Shown here: positions 45,361 to 57,146 of the stretch, piece by piece
How positions within the stretch are numbered: the first letter of the stretch is position 1
Layout: each line of letters opens with the position of its first letter
NCBI RefSeq assembly: GCF_000196615.1
Contig: NC_014306.1
Location: 4,898,001-4,962,000 of the forward strand
DNA: 64,000 nt
Source: Erwinia billingiae Eb661
GTDB taxonomy: Bacteria; Pseudomonadota; Gammaproteobacteria; Enterobacterales; Enterobacteriaceae
Reading direction: 5' to 3'
Translations under genes and position numbers: made by a program
The notes under the pieces: model-generated
Told to the model about the DNA's origin: nothing
Database searches by the model: none
What the model saw: only the letters and a program-made list of their open reading frames with translations

Positions 45361-46848
45361 ATGGATATCAAAGATTGGCTTCCAGAATTTCAAGTATCAG
45401 CTGAAACAGATCGAGATTTGCAAACCTACTTTTTTAAACTACCCGCTATAAAAGATATTATTGAGAGTAGGGCCTGGCTTGTTCTTGGAAGAAAAGGTAC
45501 GGGGAAAACTGCGATTTACGAACATCTCCGGCGAGGTAACCCAGCGAATCTTAATGGATTCAATTCAGTATGCCTTAATTTCAGTGATTATCCATGGCCT
45601 GCGCATCAACTTTATAAGGATGCTATGGCTGGAGAGCTATCTGCTTACCAGAAAAGTTGGATGTACCTTTTTTATATTAAGGCGCTGTCAAAGCTCATTG
45701 AAATAAAAAACATTAAAAAAGAACAACTCAATAAAGATCTAAAATGGGCCGATAAGTATATAAAAACTATTTTTGGTAGCCCGGACCCCACACTAAGAGA
45801 GGTTCTTTTTTCTAAAGTCACTAGATTGAAGACTATTAAAGGGCCAAGTGCAGGCATTGAAGAAATATCTCTTGATGTTGGCGAAGTTTCACTTGAGGAG
45901 ATAGCGGAAAATGCGCAACTTAAACAGAAGCTTAGAGCAAATGCATTTACCCTCCTAGTTCACTTTGAAAAGGTATTCAAAGATAATGTAGGCGATAACA
46001 AAATTATAATCGCATTAGACCAATTGGACGAAAACTGGTTAGAAGGACAAATTGAAGAATATAGCAAGGTTTTAATAAATCTCCTCAATGTATGTAGAAA
46101 CATTTCTTCTGACGAGAACCTTTCTGATAAATTAAAAGTAATACCATTTTTACGTACAGATATTTATCACTCTTTAAAATTTAACGATAAAAATAAGTTA
46201 CTTCAAGATAGCGCTATTGTCATATCTTGGGATGAAAACAACCTCAATGATATGTATTATGAAAGGATAAAGAAATATAAACCTAATGAGGTTGTTCTAG
46301 GAGACGAAAAGGACAAGTCTGGTAAAGTATTTGAAGTCTCATTTGTAAGACAAGGCACACCGCCTTTTAAATACATATGCCGACGTTCTTTTTTTAGGCC
46401 TAGAGATGTAATTGTATATTTCAACAAAATACGCGCTTGCCATAATAAAAACACCTCTGGCCTTTACACTTCCAATGAATTATATGAGGCTGATCGTGAG
46501 GCCTCCATTAGTGTATATAACGAAGTGATTGATGAATGGTCTAATCAATTCCCTGAGATCGAAAACTTACTTACCGTACTGCAAACTATTCAAGTAGAGA
46601 CATTTGACTACAATGATTTTTCTGATAAGTGCAGGGATGAATTTTCGGGTATAACTGATGGGGTTATACGGCAGTACATTAATTTTCTCTTCGACAACTC
46701 ATTGATTGGGCAGAAAAAACAAGGCAGATGGGAATATGTAAGCAGCATGCATAACTTGAAGATAAATATACAAAATGAATTCAGGACACATCATGCACTA
46801 AAATACAGACTGCATTTAATTGAAAGCCGCCCAAGTCAAAATATTTAA
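45361..46848 (+). CDS. Sll1717-family P-loop ATPase, satellite cargo
   Basis: 495 residues. Walker A GRKGTGKTA (43-51) close to the N-terminus and Walker B IIIALDQLDENW (Asp220, Asp223) place it with the P-loop ATPases named for cyanobacterial Sll1717, related to STAND/KAP-like NTPases. The C-terminal 150 residues look like winged-helix (DGVIRQYINFLFDNSLIGQK). AT-rich and standing alone between delta and int, the position where P4-like satellites carry interchangeable antiphage genes. A one-gene defence function is likely by position, not shown. Confidence 0.82.
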   Translation: MDIKDWLPEFQVSAETDRDLQTYFFKLPAIKDIIESRAWLVLGRKGTGKTAIYEHLRRGNPANLNGFNSVCLNFSDYPWPAHQLYKDAMAGELSAYQKSWMYLFYIKALSKLIEIKNIKKEQLNKDLKWADKYIKTIFGSPDPTLREVLFSKVTRLKTIKGPSAGIEEISLDVGEVSLEEIAENAQLKQKLRANAFTLLVHFEKVFKDNVGDNKIIIALDQLDENWLEGQIEEYSKVLINLLNVCRNISSDENLSDKLKVIPFLRTDIYHSLKFNDKNKLLQDSAIVISWDENNLNDMYYERIKKYKPNEVVLGDEKDKSGKVFEVSFVRQGTPPFKYICRRSFFRPRDVIVYFNKIRACHNKNTSGLYTSNELYEADREASISVYNEVIDEWSNQFPEIENLLTVLQTIQVETFDYNDFSDKCRDEFSGITDGVIRQYINFLFDNSLIGQKKQGRWEYVSSMHNLKINIQNEFRTHHALKYRLHLIESRPSQNI

Positions 46849-46854
46849 TTCCCA

Positions 46855-46886
46855 ACACACCATCATCAGCCAAGGTGATGGTGTGT
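46855..46886 (+). terminator. Hairpin after the cargo ATPase
   Basis: ACACACCATCA and TGATGGTGTGT form an 11-bp perfect stem; ATTTAT follows. A likely terminator with a poor T-run. Confidence 0.65.
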
Positions 46887-47225
46887 ATTTATAATTAGAT
46901 CATATTGAAACGACACACGGTCAAAACCTTTTAAATTTAAATTAGCACATTCATTTTATTCTATAAACGTGCTGACCGGCTGCAAGTTAAGTAGAATATA
47001 CAAATTTTAGCAAAGTCTCCAACAGCAGTGGGAATATGTGCTAATGTCTGATCCTCGTCCACTGCAGACTTTGCGCCTGCTCTGACATGCTTCATCATCT
47101 CGATTTTGTAGTTGATCATTAGCATATTATTCATGGAAATTTAATCTCTGATGCAACATTAAAATCGCTTAATTCATCGCAAGCGCCCTAAATAAACCTC
47201 ATTGTTGATATAAATTTATACTTCA
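46887..47225. other. Non-coding stretch between cargo ATPase and integrase
   Basis: About 340 AT-rich bases downstream of two convergent genes. No gene seen. Confidence 0.4.
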
Positions 47226-48401
47226 TTACTCTGATCCTTTGAGCAATTTATCTGAATACCATTGAAGCATGCTTTTCCTTTGCTTAATATATAATGCATG
47301 GTTATATGTTCCACGAATATTGTTTTTATCAACATGTGCCAGCTGCATCTCAATCCAAGCGCTATCAAAGCCTTGCTCATGCAATATTGTCGACATGGTG
47401 TGCCTAAAACCGTGACCGGTAGCACGCCCTTTGTAGCCAAGTAACTCTATAACCTGTGACACAGTTTCTTTAGATATTGGTTTGCTGCGGTTGTTTCGAC
47501 CGATAAAAATGTATGGGTAATGTCCGGTAATCAACTTCAGCTGCTTAAAGAGATCAATTACTTGGGTAGATAAAGGCACTATATGTGGCCTTCGCATTTT
47601 CATCCGTTCCGCAGGTATCTCCCAGACACCTTTAACAAGATCCACCTCACACCACGAAGCAAAGCGCATCTCTTGGGTTCTAACCCCTGTCAACATAACA
47701 ATCTTTGTGGCGTTTTTTGTAATGATGCTGCCAGTGTAAGCTTCCAGATCACTTATAAAATGGGGCAATTCCTCCGCTGATAAAAATGGATGATGCTTTT
47801 GTTTAGGAACGGCCAAGGCGCTGGCTAAATCTGGTGCGGGGTTATACTCAGCCCTGCCTGTAATAATCGCATAGCGAAAAACTTCGCCACAGCGCTGCCG
47901 TACTTTTCTAGTTTTCTCCAAAGCACCACGCTTCTCAATACGCCTCAGAACCTCAAGCAACTCAAGTGGCTTAATTTCAGAGATAGGTCGACGGCCAATG
48001 AACGGGTAAACGTCCTGTTCAAAGGTTTTGAGGATCTCTTCTCTATAAGCCAATGTCCAACGATCAGCTTTGTTAGCATGCCACTCCTTGCTAATAGCTT
48101 CAAAAGAGTTTTCGCTGGAAAGCTGCTGCGCCAGTTTCTGAGCTTTCCGCTCCTCTACCGGGTCTATTCCATTCGCTACCTGCTTGCGCGCTGTATCGCG
48201 TTTCTCACGCGCCTCTGCAAGTGATACGAGACTGTAAGAACCAAAGGACATCAGGCGAGCCTTGCCTGCATACCGGTAACGGAATCTCCACCCTTTGCTT
48301 CCATCGGGATTGATCAGGAGGGCTAAGCCTTGCCCATCGTTCATGGTGTAAGGCTTGTCTAGCGGCTTTGCGCGCCGAATTTGTATGTCAGTTAGTGGCA
48401 T
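47226..48401 (-). CDS. int: P4-family tyrosine integrase
   Basis: 391 residues. N-terminal DUF4102 arm-binding domain ([20 protein letters not shown]), SAM-like core-binding domain, and catalytic domain with Arg in [30 protein letters not shown] (His-x-x-Arg) and Tyr in [11 protein letters not shown]. It catalyses recombination between attP and the 3' end of selC. It starts 159 bases from the att repeat. Confidence 0.96.
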
Positions 48402-48559
48402 GTGTATAAGCGGATTTTGTGTATAAGTATTCTATACACAACACTATACATACTTTTAGTGGATTCAGGCAGACTTTGTCGGACAGCCATGGACAGAGAT
48501 ATTCACATTAGCACTGAAAATAAAGGGTTTTTTGTACTTACTCGGACAAGCATGAACAT

Positions 48560-48584
48560 TGATTGGCGGAAGATCACAGGAGTC
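48560..48584. repeat. att repeat at selC
   Basis: 25-bp direct repeat identical to 36633-36657. It covers the last bases of the tRNA gene with its CCA and four bases beyond. Confidence 0.95.
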
Positions 48585-48658
48585 GAACCTGCCCGGGACC
48601 GCTGGCGGCCCCAACTGGATTTGAAATCCAGCCGCCTCACCGGAGACGACGATCTTCC
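48564..48658 (-). tRNA. selC: tRNA-Sec (anticodon TCA)
   Basis: 95 bases on the minus strand, from GGAAGATCGTCGTC to GATCTTCCGCCA. The length, the eight-base acceptor stem, the long variable arm (CCGCTGGCGGTCC-type pairing) and the TCA anticodon in GGATTTCAAATCC are those of selenocysteine tRNA. It encodes its CCA, and its 3' end is the satellite's integration site, regenerated by the att repeat. Confidence 0.97.
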
Positions 48659-48769
48659 TCTTTGAAGAGGCGCAGAGTATAGCATTGTGTAAAGCCGAAA
48701 TTCAGCCCTAACCGCGTCGCACCCTGGCTTTCGTTAAGCGCATCCCACAATGACGAAAGGCAGCCACGT

Positions 48770-49483
48770 TCAGTCCGTAAAAACCACCCCGTAATGCCTT
48801 TGCAATGCTTTTTTCCCTGCTTCAGTGAATCTCACTTCCCGATAACCTTCAATGCGCACCAGCCAGCCCTGTGCCTCAAAGGCGAGGAATAACGCCGCGC
48901 CGGCATCCCCTCCGAGGTGAAAACGCCGCTCGCTCCAGTCCAGACAATCGCAGCACGGTTTCCGTTTGGTTTTGGGATTAAGCACTGCCCCTATGCTTTG
49001 AAAATGGTGCAGCCCGGCCTGAGTTATCGTACTGCCGTCAGCTGTAATCCAGTGGTTGGCCTTCATACAGGCATAGAGTTCGACCGCGATTTCCCCCGCC
49101 AGATGGTCATAACAGGTACGGGCGCGCCGTAACGGGAGCGGCGCGCGCGTCTCAGGCGTGCGGATATGTTTAACCGACATGCCCATAATGTTTTCCAGCA
49201 GGCAGGCAACATCGCTGCCTGCCAGGCGGTAATAACGGTGCCTGCCCTGCGAGAGACACACCGTTAAACCACTTTGCAGTAGCCTCGCCAAATGCCCGCT
49301 GGCGGTGGAGGTGGCGATATCGGCCACGGCGCTCAGTTCCGTCGCTGTCCATGCCCGGCCATCCATCAGTGCGCAGAGAATTCTGACCCTCGACGGGTCA
49401 GAAATGGCACTGGCGATAGCCGACATGGCGTGTTCCAGCGATACGGCACCGTCATCCGTGTTAGCTAAACCCGGCATGCTCAT
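48770..49483 (-). CDS. ArsR-family two-domain transcriptional regulator
   Basis: 237 residues from the ATG at 49483, chosen because it forms an ATGA overlap with the preceding ACT-domain gene. Winged helix: [40 protein letters not shown], then [11 protein letters not shown]-terminal domain of about 110 residues carries a Cys cluster ([11 protein letters not shown]), which may bind metal or sense redox. Last gene of a three-gene operon. The regulator may control that operon or the divergent isochorismatase-like genes. Confidence 0.85.
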   Translation of the reverse strand: MSMPGLANTDDGAVSLEHAMSAIASAISDPSRVRILCALMDGRAWTATELSAVADIATSTASGHLARLLQSGLTVCLSQGRHRYYRLAGSDVACLLENIMGMSVKHIRTPETRAPLPLRRARTCYDHLAGEIAVELYACMKANHWITADGSTITQAGLHHFQSIGAVLNPKTKRKPCCDCLDWSERRFHLGGDAGAALFLAFEAQGWLVRIEGYREVRFTEAGKKALQRHYGVVFTD

Positions 49484-49878
49484 GCAGAAGGGATTTCCCA
49501 TGGTTGAGTGACCTGTGCGGCCAGTTCATTATTGTCTGTCAGTAATATTAACTGGTTGTGGTGATCGCTGTACTGGACCAACAGATTTATTCCGTTGCGG
49601 GCAATCACGTCCATGATTTCGCCCAGTTCTCCAGGACGTTCCTGCCGGAGCTTGCGGATCACCGGTTTAACCACCGCATGCACAGAGAAACCGGCATCAA
49701 CCAACACATCTCGGGCGCGCTCGCCATCCTCCACCAGATAATGCGCATGGCTTTCACTGCCGACGGAGAACGCGCCGCCGCCTTCCAGGCCGACACCATT
49801 GTTACCCAACGTGGTGCCCATTGAGGCCAGCGAGCCCGGCATATTGGTCAAAACAACATGGATATCATACATCTGCAT
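49480..49878 (-). CDS. Tandem ACT-domain protein
   Basis: 132 residues with two ACT-like units: [20 protein letters not shown] and, after a linker, [23 protein letters not shown] domains bind amino acids or other small molecules. No catalytic domain is attached, so it is probably a sensor or regulatory subunit. Overlaps its neighbours on both sides. Confidence 0.75.
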   Translation of the reverse strand: MQMYDIHVVLTNMPGSLASMGTTLGNNGVGLEGGGAFSVGSESHAHYLVEDGERARDVLVDAGFSVHAVVKPVIRKLRQERPGELGEIMDVIARNGINLLVQYSDHHNQLILLTDNNELAAQVTQPWEIPSA

Positions 49879-50188
49879 GGCTTCCTGATTCTGATGAGTA
49901 GTCTCTAATCACGCTGGCAATACGAATACGGTAATACGCGAAAATGGTGGCTTTGCCCTCTTCCTGCGCTGCCCTGTGCCGCTGATTTTTCTTCCAGCTC
50001 AACACCGACGCTTCATCGCGCCACCAGGAGAGCGAAAGAATTTTGTCGGGGGTGCTCAGGCTCTGAAAACGCTCGATTGAGATAAAACCGTCCACGTCGG
50101 TCAGCTCCGGTTTAAGCTCCGTGGCTAATTGGAAATAGCGCGCCTGATGTTCAGGCACGGCATCGGCTTCAAAAAGTACAGCAATCAT
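49865..50188 (-). CDS. Antibiotic biosynthesis monooxygenase-domain protein
   Basis: 107 residues from the ATG at 50188 (GGGAG upstream). ABM pattern: [40 protein letters not shown] then [20 protein letters not shown]. Its 3' end overlaps the ACT gene by 14 bases. First gene of the leftward operon. Substrate unknown. Confidence 0.82.
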   Translation of the reverse strand: MIAVLFEADAVPEHQARYFQLATELKPELTDVDGFISIERFQSLSTPDKILSLSWWRDEASVLSWKKNQRHRAAQEEGKATIFAYYRIRIASVIRDYSSESGSHADV

Positions 50189-50366
50189 CAGGTAACTCCC
50201 TTGGTGGTTGATGTCTGCCAGTGTATTCAGCGGCAGGCACGATGCTTCGCTGCCCAACGAAATGTCGATCGTCTCACCCGGACAGGATCATGTCCGTTTT
50301 TGGCCTTCTTTGACCTGCCCTTTCCCGCCATCATTGGGCTATACCCTCTTCCAGTGGAGTCCGTAA

Positions 50367-50909
50367 ATGTCCAATACCGTCCTTTTAGTGATTGACGCAC
50401 AGCAGTCCTTCTATCATCGTGGTTACCAGGATACGGTCGAGATGCCGGCGTTTGAACGCAGTATCAGCGCGCTGATTGGCGGCTGCCATGTTCGTGGCAT
50501 TCCGATTGTTGATGTGTTCCATGTGGAAGATCATGGCCCGTTTTCGCTGGCCTCTGGCCTGGTTGAGCGTCTGCCGTTCCTCAACCATAAGGTGGCGAAA
50601 ACCGTCCAGAAGCGAGTGCATAACGCGCTGACCGAATCCGGGCTGGAGCCGTGGCTGCGCGAGCAGAAAATCGATCATGTGATTATTTGTGGTTTGCGCA
50701 CCGAACAGTGCTGCGAAACCACCGCCCGCGTGGCGTCCGATCTGGGGTATAGGGTGACGTTCGTGACCGAAGCGACGCTGACCTTCCCGATTAGCCATAA
50801 CCGCATCACGCTGAGTATCGCTGACCTGCGTCATCATACTGAAGCCGTGCTGATCAACCGATTCGCCTCCATCCGTACCGTGGAGGAGTGTCTGCAGGAG
50901 TTGCCATAA
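50367..50909 (+). CDS. Isochorismatase-family cysteine hydrolase
   Basis: 180 residues. Catalytic triad by family rule: Asp10 (LLVIDAQQSFY), a Lys in VAKTVQKRVHN, and Cys113/114 in CGLRTEQCCETTAR with the cis-peptide before it. Such enzymes cleave amides or isochorismate-type ethers (nicotinamidase, ureidoacrylate hydrolase relatives). One base separates its stop from the next gene, so the pair is co-transcribed. Confidence 0.87.
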   Translation: MSNTVLLVIDAQQSFYHRGYQDTVEMPAFERSISALIGGCHVRGIPIVDVFHVEDHGPFSLASGLVERLPFLNHKVAKTVQKRVHNALTESGLEPWLREQKIDHVIICGLRTEQCCETTARVASDLGYRVTFVTEATLTFPISHNRITLSIADLRHHTEAVLINRFASIRTVEECLQELP

Positions 50910-50910
50910 G

Positions 50911-51834
50911 ATGACTATCCCGGTGTGGTTTTTGATGGTGCCAGGCATTGTTTCGCTGGATGTGACCGGCCCGGCGGAAACGCTGAAGCTGGCAGCGGGC
51001 GCGTTCTCGCTGCGCTATATCGGCCCGGAGGAGAGCATCATGACCTCCACCGAGATGACCGTCAGCCGCATCGAGCCGTTGCCCGATCGCCTGCCCGCCG
51101 GGAGCCTGCTTATCGTGCCCGGCGTGGAGGATTCCAGTCGCGGGTTTGATACGCCGCAGGGCGTGGCCGCGCGCAATTGGCTGATGCGCCAGCAGCCGGA
51201 TATCCATGACCGCAAGATTTCGTTGGTGTGCGTCTGTTCCGGCACCATCCTGGCAGCAAAAGCCGGCCTGCTGAGCGGCGTGCAGTGCACCAGCCATCAT
51301 GAAGTGATCACCCGCCTGAAAAAGGCCGATCCGACGGCGATCGTGAAGGAAAACCGCATCTTTGTCGAAGATCGTGGCATCTGGACCAGCGCCGGCATTA
51401 CCGCTGGCATCGACCTGTCGCTGCACCTGATCCACCAGCTGTGCGGCTCGCAGACTGCGCTTAACGTCGCGCGTGAAATGGTGGTCTACTTCCGCCGCTC
51501 CGGTGAGGATCCGCAGCTGTCGCCCTGGCTGCGCTATCGCAATCATATGCATCCGGCCATTCACCGCACCCAGGATTTGCTGGTTGTCCAACCCGAACGG
51601 GAGTGGCAGCTGGAGGAGATTGCCGGCAAGGTGCATATCAGCCCACGCCACCTGACGCGGCTGTTCAGGCAACATCTGGGCATCAGCGTGCGCGATTATC
51701 ACGAGCAGCTGCGCATCGCCATTGCCCGCCAGCGCCTGCAACAGGGTGAAGGGGCCGAAAAAGCCGCGTTGTCTGCCGGGTTCTCGTCATCGCGTCAGCT
51801 GCGTCGGGCATTGCAGCGCTGGGAAGCGCCTTAG
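50911..51834 (+). CDS. GlxA-type AraC-family regulator with DJ-1/PfpI domain
   Basis: 307 residues. N-terminal glutamine-amidotransferase-like domain (FLMVPGIVSLDVTGPAETLK, VCVCSGTILAAKAGLLSG with the nucleophile-elbow Cys) and a C-terminal AraC HTH pair (WQLEEIAGKVHISPRHLTRL, GEGAEKAALSAGFSSSRQLR). It probably senses a substrate or product of the adjacent hydrolase. Confidence 0.92.
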   Translation: MTIPVWFLMVPGIVSLDVTGPAETLKLAAGAFSLRYIGPEESIMTSTEMTVSRIEPLPDRLPAGSLLIVPGVEDSSRGFDTPQGVAARNWLMRQQPDIHDRKISLVCVCSGTILAAKAGLLSGVQCTSHHEVITRLKKADPTAIVKENRIFVEDRGIWTSAGITAGIDLSLHLIHQLCGSQTALNVAREMVVYFRRSGEDPQLSPWLRYRNHMHPAIHRTQDLLVVQPEREWQLEEIAGKVHISPRHLTRLFRQHLGISVRDYHEQLRIAIARQRLQQGEGAEKAALSAGFSSSRQLRRALQRWEAP

Positions 51835-51857
51835 TCTTCTGTCAGTTAACCCGCATC

Positions 51858-51891
51858 AAAAAAGGGCGGGCAGATTTCTCTGTCCGCCCTT
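51858..51891 (-). terminator. Terminator of malM (and convergent regulator gene)
   Basis: AGGGCGG-GCAGA ... TCTG-TCCGCCCT pair, with a run of six T on the minus-strand side, 20 bases past malM. Confidence 0.85.
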
Positions 51892-51911
51892 CTGTTATTC
51901 AGCCTTGAAAT

Positions 51912-52814
51912 TTACTTCTTCACGCTCTCGATAAAGGTTTTACGGGCGGTTTTCGAGCCCAGACGCTCCGCTTCATCCAGCAGTTTCAGCGCTTTATCCA
52001 CGTCTCCGGCTTTGACGGCCTTCTTAATCGACTCGTTAAACCAGGCATCCGAATCGTCCAGCATCGGCTCTGACGGTTTGGCCGGTGCGGCTGGCGCTGG
52101 CGCAGGTGCCTGCGTGCTGCCAACCACCACCGGTGCTGCTTCGGCCGGTGCGGATGACGGGAAGATCTGCCCAATCATCACGTTACCGGCTTTCTGCTCG
52201 GCGGTGACCTTCAGGCTCAAGGTGCCGGTTGGCGTATGACGCGCCACAGGGTCCGGGATATCCGGCACCGCGTTGCCCACGCCAGCGGCATAGGCTTTGG
52301 CCGGGTTAACCATCTGCGTGGTGGCATCCAGATCGTTGCGGGTGGTGTACACCAGCAGGTAAATTTGTTTCTGCCCCAGCGCCGGGGTCAGCTTCAGCGT
52401 CCCTTCCAGCCGGTCGCTGGACACAATGCCCGGCTTCTCGTAAGGGAAGTAGCTGGAAGGATAAAAGGCCGCCGGACGCATCTGCTCATCCAGCACCAGA
52501 ACATTTGGCGCATACACGGTTTTGCCGGTGGCGATACTGGTCAGGGTAATCTCCAGCGAACCCCGGTCGGCAGGCAAGGCGAATGCCGCCACCGCGCCCT
52601 GAATTTGCCCCTGATTAATCTGTGCGCTGGACATCCCAAGCGTCACATCCTGCGTCACTGGCGGCACCAGCGGCGTCCACGACAGGTTACGTAAGGTCTG
52701 GCTTGCAATCGCCGGAGCGGTATTCGCATCATTCTGCGCCGCATTCACCACCGCAGGTGCAGCAGTCAGCAGGCTCAACGACAGACACAGTGACAGCAGA
52801 TTCTTTTTCATCAT
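51912..52814 (-). CDS. malM: Maltose operon periplasmic protein MalM
   Basis: 300 residues from the ATG at 52814 (AAGGAAAC upstream); E. coli MalM is 306. Signal peptide cut near VVNAAQ. Conserved MalM segments include LRNLSWTPLVPPVTQDVTLG, YFPYEKPGIVSSDRLEGTLK and YAAGVGNAVPDIPDPVARHT. An Ala/Pro-rich linker (APAPAPAAPAKPSEP) precedes a charged helix. Its exact role in the maltose system is unclear. Last gene of malK-lamB-malM. Confidence 0.93.
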   Translation of the reverse strand: MMKKNLLSLCLSLSLLTAAPAVVNAAQNDANTAPAIASQTLRNLSWTPLVPPVTQDVTLGMSSAQINQGQIQGAVAAFALPADRGSLEITLTSIATGKTVYAPNVLVLDEQMRPAAFYPSSYFPYEKPGIVSSDRLEGTLKLTPALGQKQIYLLVYTTRNDLDATTQMVNPAKAYAAGVGNAVPDIPDPVARHTPTGTLSLKVTAEQKAGNVMIGQIFPSSAPAEAAPVVVGSTQAPAPAPAAPAKPSEPMLDDSDAWFNESIKKAVKAGDVDKALKLLDEAERLGSKTARKTFIESVKK

Positions 52815-52956
52815 TGTTTCCTTTGAAATCACCCTGAAGGCTGGCGGTTTATACGGATAACCCACCAGCCAGCACATCATGTTTTTTCTACTCAACCCCT
52901 GCCACAAACCTCACCATCATTGAGTGGCTCAGGTGCCCGTCAGTGCAAACTCAGAA

Positions 52957-55531
<2,575 letters not shown>

Positions 55532-55886
55532 CTGGACTCCTGTGAATGTGGACGACTGAATGCCACGCAGCATGACGACATCCCCGGCGGGCGTAATCCT
55601 CCGGCGGCGGGATTTTTGTGGGGGAGGAGCAGGGAGGATGAGAAGTCGCGGCGCGGGCCGGAACGGGCCGGGCAAAAGCGCGTTTCGTGATCTGCGCTGC
55701 AAAAAACGATGGCGAATAACGGCGCGCAGGCGGGATTACTGAAGGCATTGCTAGCGGCGTCACAATCTGAGAGGTGGGGGCGTAGGCGGGGGGATGATGA
55801 AGCCCCAGGGGGTTAACGCCACACTGGCATCGTACCCTCGCTTCTCCGTCTGGGGCCAAGCCCCACAGCAATGAAAGGACTGGATT
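55532..55886. promoter_or_regulatory. Divergent malK/malE control region with MalT-box-like sites
   Basis: Five matches to the MalT core GGA(T/G)GA in GGGGA(T/G)GAGG-like context: GGGGATG (minus, 55585-55579), GGAGGATT (minus, 55602-55595), GGGGGAGGAG (55620-55629), GGGAGGATGAG (55632-55642) and GGGGGGATGATGA (55788-55800). CRP-like half sites occur at CGTGATCTGCG (about 55686) and GTCACAATCT (about 55759). This copies the E. coli malEp/malKp design, with MalT and CRP acting together. Confidence 0.75.
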
Positions 55887-57086
55887 ATGGCCCTCAGCAT
55901 CAAGAACGTTATCAAACACACTGTCGCAGTTTCCGCGCTGGCTACGCTGGTGCTCTCGTCGTCCGCCTTCGCCAAAATCGAAGAAGGCAAGCTGGTGATC
56001 TGGATCAACGGCGATAAAGGCTATAACGGCCTCGCCGAAGTCGGTAAGCAGTTTGAAAAGGACACCGGCATTAAGGTCACGGTCGAACACCCTGACAAGC
56101 TGGAAGAGAAGTATCCGCAGGTGGCCGCCACCGGCGACGGCCCGGACATCATCTTCTGGGCCCATGACCGTTTTGGTGGCTATGCCCAGTCGGGCCTGGT
56201 GGCCGAAGTCAGCCCGGACAAAGCCTTTAAGGACAAGCTGTTCCCGTTCACCTGGGATGCGGTCACCTTTAACGGCAAGCTGATCGGTTACCCGGTGGCG
56301 GTAGAGTCGCTGTCGCTGATTTACAACAAAGACCTGGTGAAAACCCCGCCGAAAACCTGGGAAGAGATCCCGGCGCTGGACAAGACGCTGAAGGCTCAGG
56401 GCAAAAGCGCCATCATGTGGAACCTGCAGGAACCCTACTTCACCTGGCCAATTATCGCGGCCGATGGCGGCTATGCCTTCAAGTATGTTGACGGCAAATA
56501 CGACATCAAAAACACCGGCGTCAACAATGAAGGCTCGAAAGCTGGATTACAGTTCATCGTCGATCTGGTGAAAAACAAGCACATCAGCGCCGACACCGAC
56601 TACTCGATTTCCGAAGCCGCCTTCAACAAAGGGCAAACCGCGCTGACCATCGACGGTCCGTGGGCCTGGTCAAACCTCGATAAGAGCAAGATCAACTACG
56701 GCGTCGCGCTGCTGCCAACCTTCCACGGCAAGCCGTCGAAACCCTTTGTTGGCGTGCTGACCGCCGGCATCAACGCCGCCAGCCCGAATAAGGAACTGGC
56801 GAAGGAGTTTATCGAAAACTACCTGATCACCGATGCGGGCCTGGCCGCCGTCAACAAGGATAAGCCGCTGGGTGCGGTGGCGCTGAAGTCGTACCAGCAG
56901 AAACTGGAAAGCGACCCGCGCATTGCCGCCACCATGGCCAACTCCAAAAATGGCGAAATCATGCCGAACATCCCGCAAATGAGTGCCTTCTGGTACGCCG
57001 AACGCAGCGCGATCATCAACGCGGTCAATGGCCGTCAGACCGTGCCGCAGGCGTTGAAAGATGTTGAAACCCGCGTCACGAAATAA
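55887..57086 (+). CDS. malE: Maltose-binding protein MalE
   Basis: 399 residues (E. coli 396). Signal peptide ends [22 protein letters not shown]. The ligand-binding sequence [20 protein letters not shown], the hinge and [20 protein letters not shown] are near identical to the family. Delivers maltose and maltodextrins to MalFGK2 in the periplasm. Confidence 0.97.
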   Translation: MALSIKNVIKHTVAVSALATLVLSSSAFAKIEEGKLVIWINGDKGYNGLAEVGKQFEKDTGIKVTVEHPDKLEEKYPQVAATGDGPDIIFWAHDRFGGYAQSGLVAEVSPDKAFKDKLFPFTWDAVTFNGKLIGYPVAVESLSLIYNKDLVKTPPKTWEEIPALDKTLKAQGKSAIMWNLQEPYFTWPIIAADGGYAFKYVDGKYDIKNTGVNNEGSKAGLQFIVDLVKNKHISADTDYSISEAAFNKGQTALTIDGPWAWSNLDKSKINYGVALLPTFHGKPSKPFVGVLTAGINAASPNKELAKEFIENYLITDAGLAAVNKDKPLGAVALKSYQQKLESDPRIAATMANSKNGEIMPNIPQMSAFWYAERSAIINAVNGRQTVPQALKDVETRVTK

Positions 57087-57146
57087 CCTTAGCGTTAGCT
57101 GAAATAAAGGGCTGCTTGCAGCCCTGATTCCACAAGGATTGCTGCT

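Larger units (their letters stand above)
36633..48584. mobile_element. P4-like phage satellite integrated in selC, about 11.95 kb
   Basis: Bounded by an exact 25-bp direct repeat. Content and order follow integrated P4: cargo - alpha - small early operon - AlpA-type regulator - sid - psu - delta - cos-like region - cargo - int - att. All of the genes known to be needed for integration, replication and capsid remodelling/transactivation have intact frames, so the satellite may still be mobilised by a P2-like helper. Cargo genes (36.8-38.5 and 45.4-46.8 kb) are clearly more AT-rich than the core. Confidence 0.93.
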
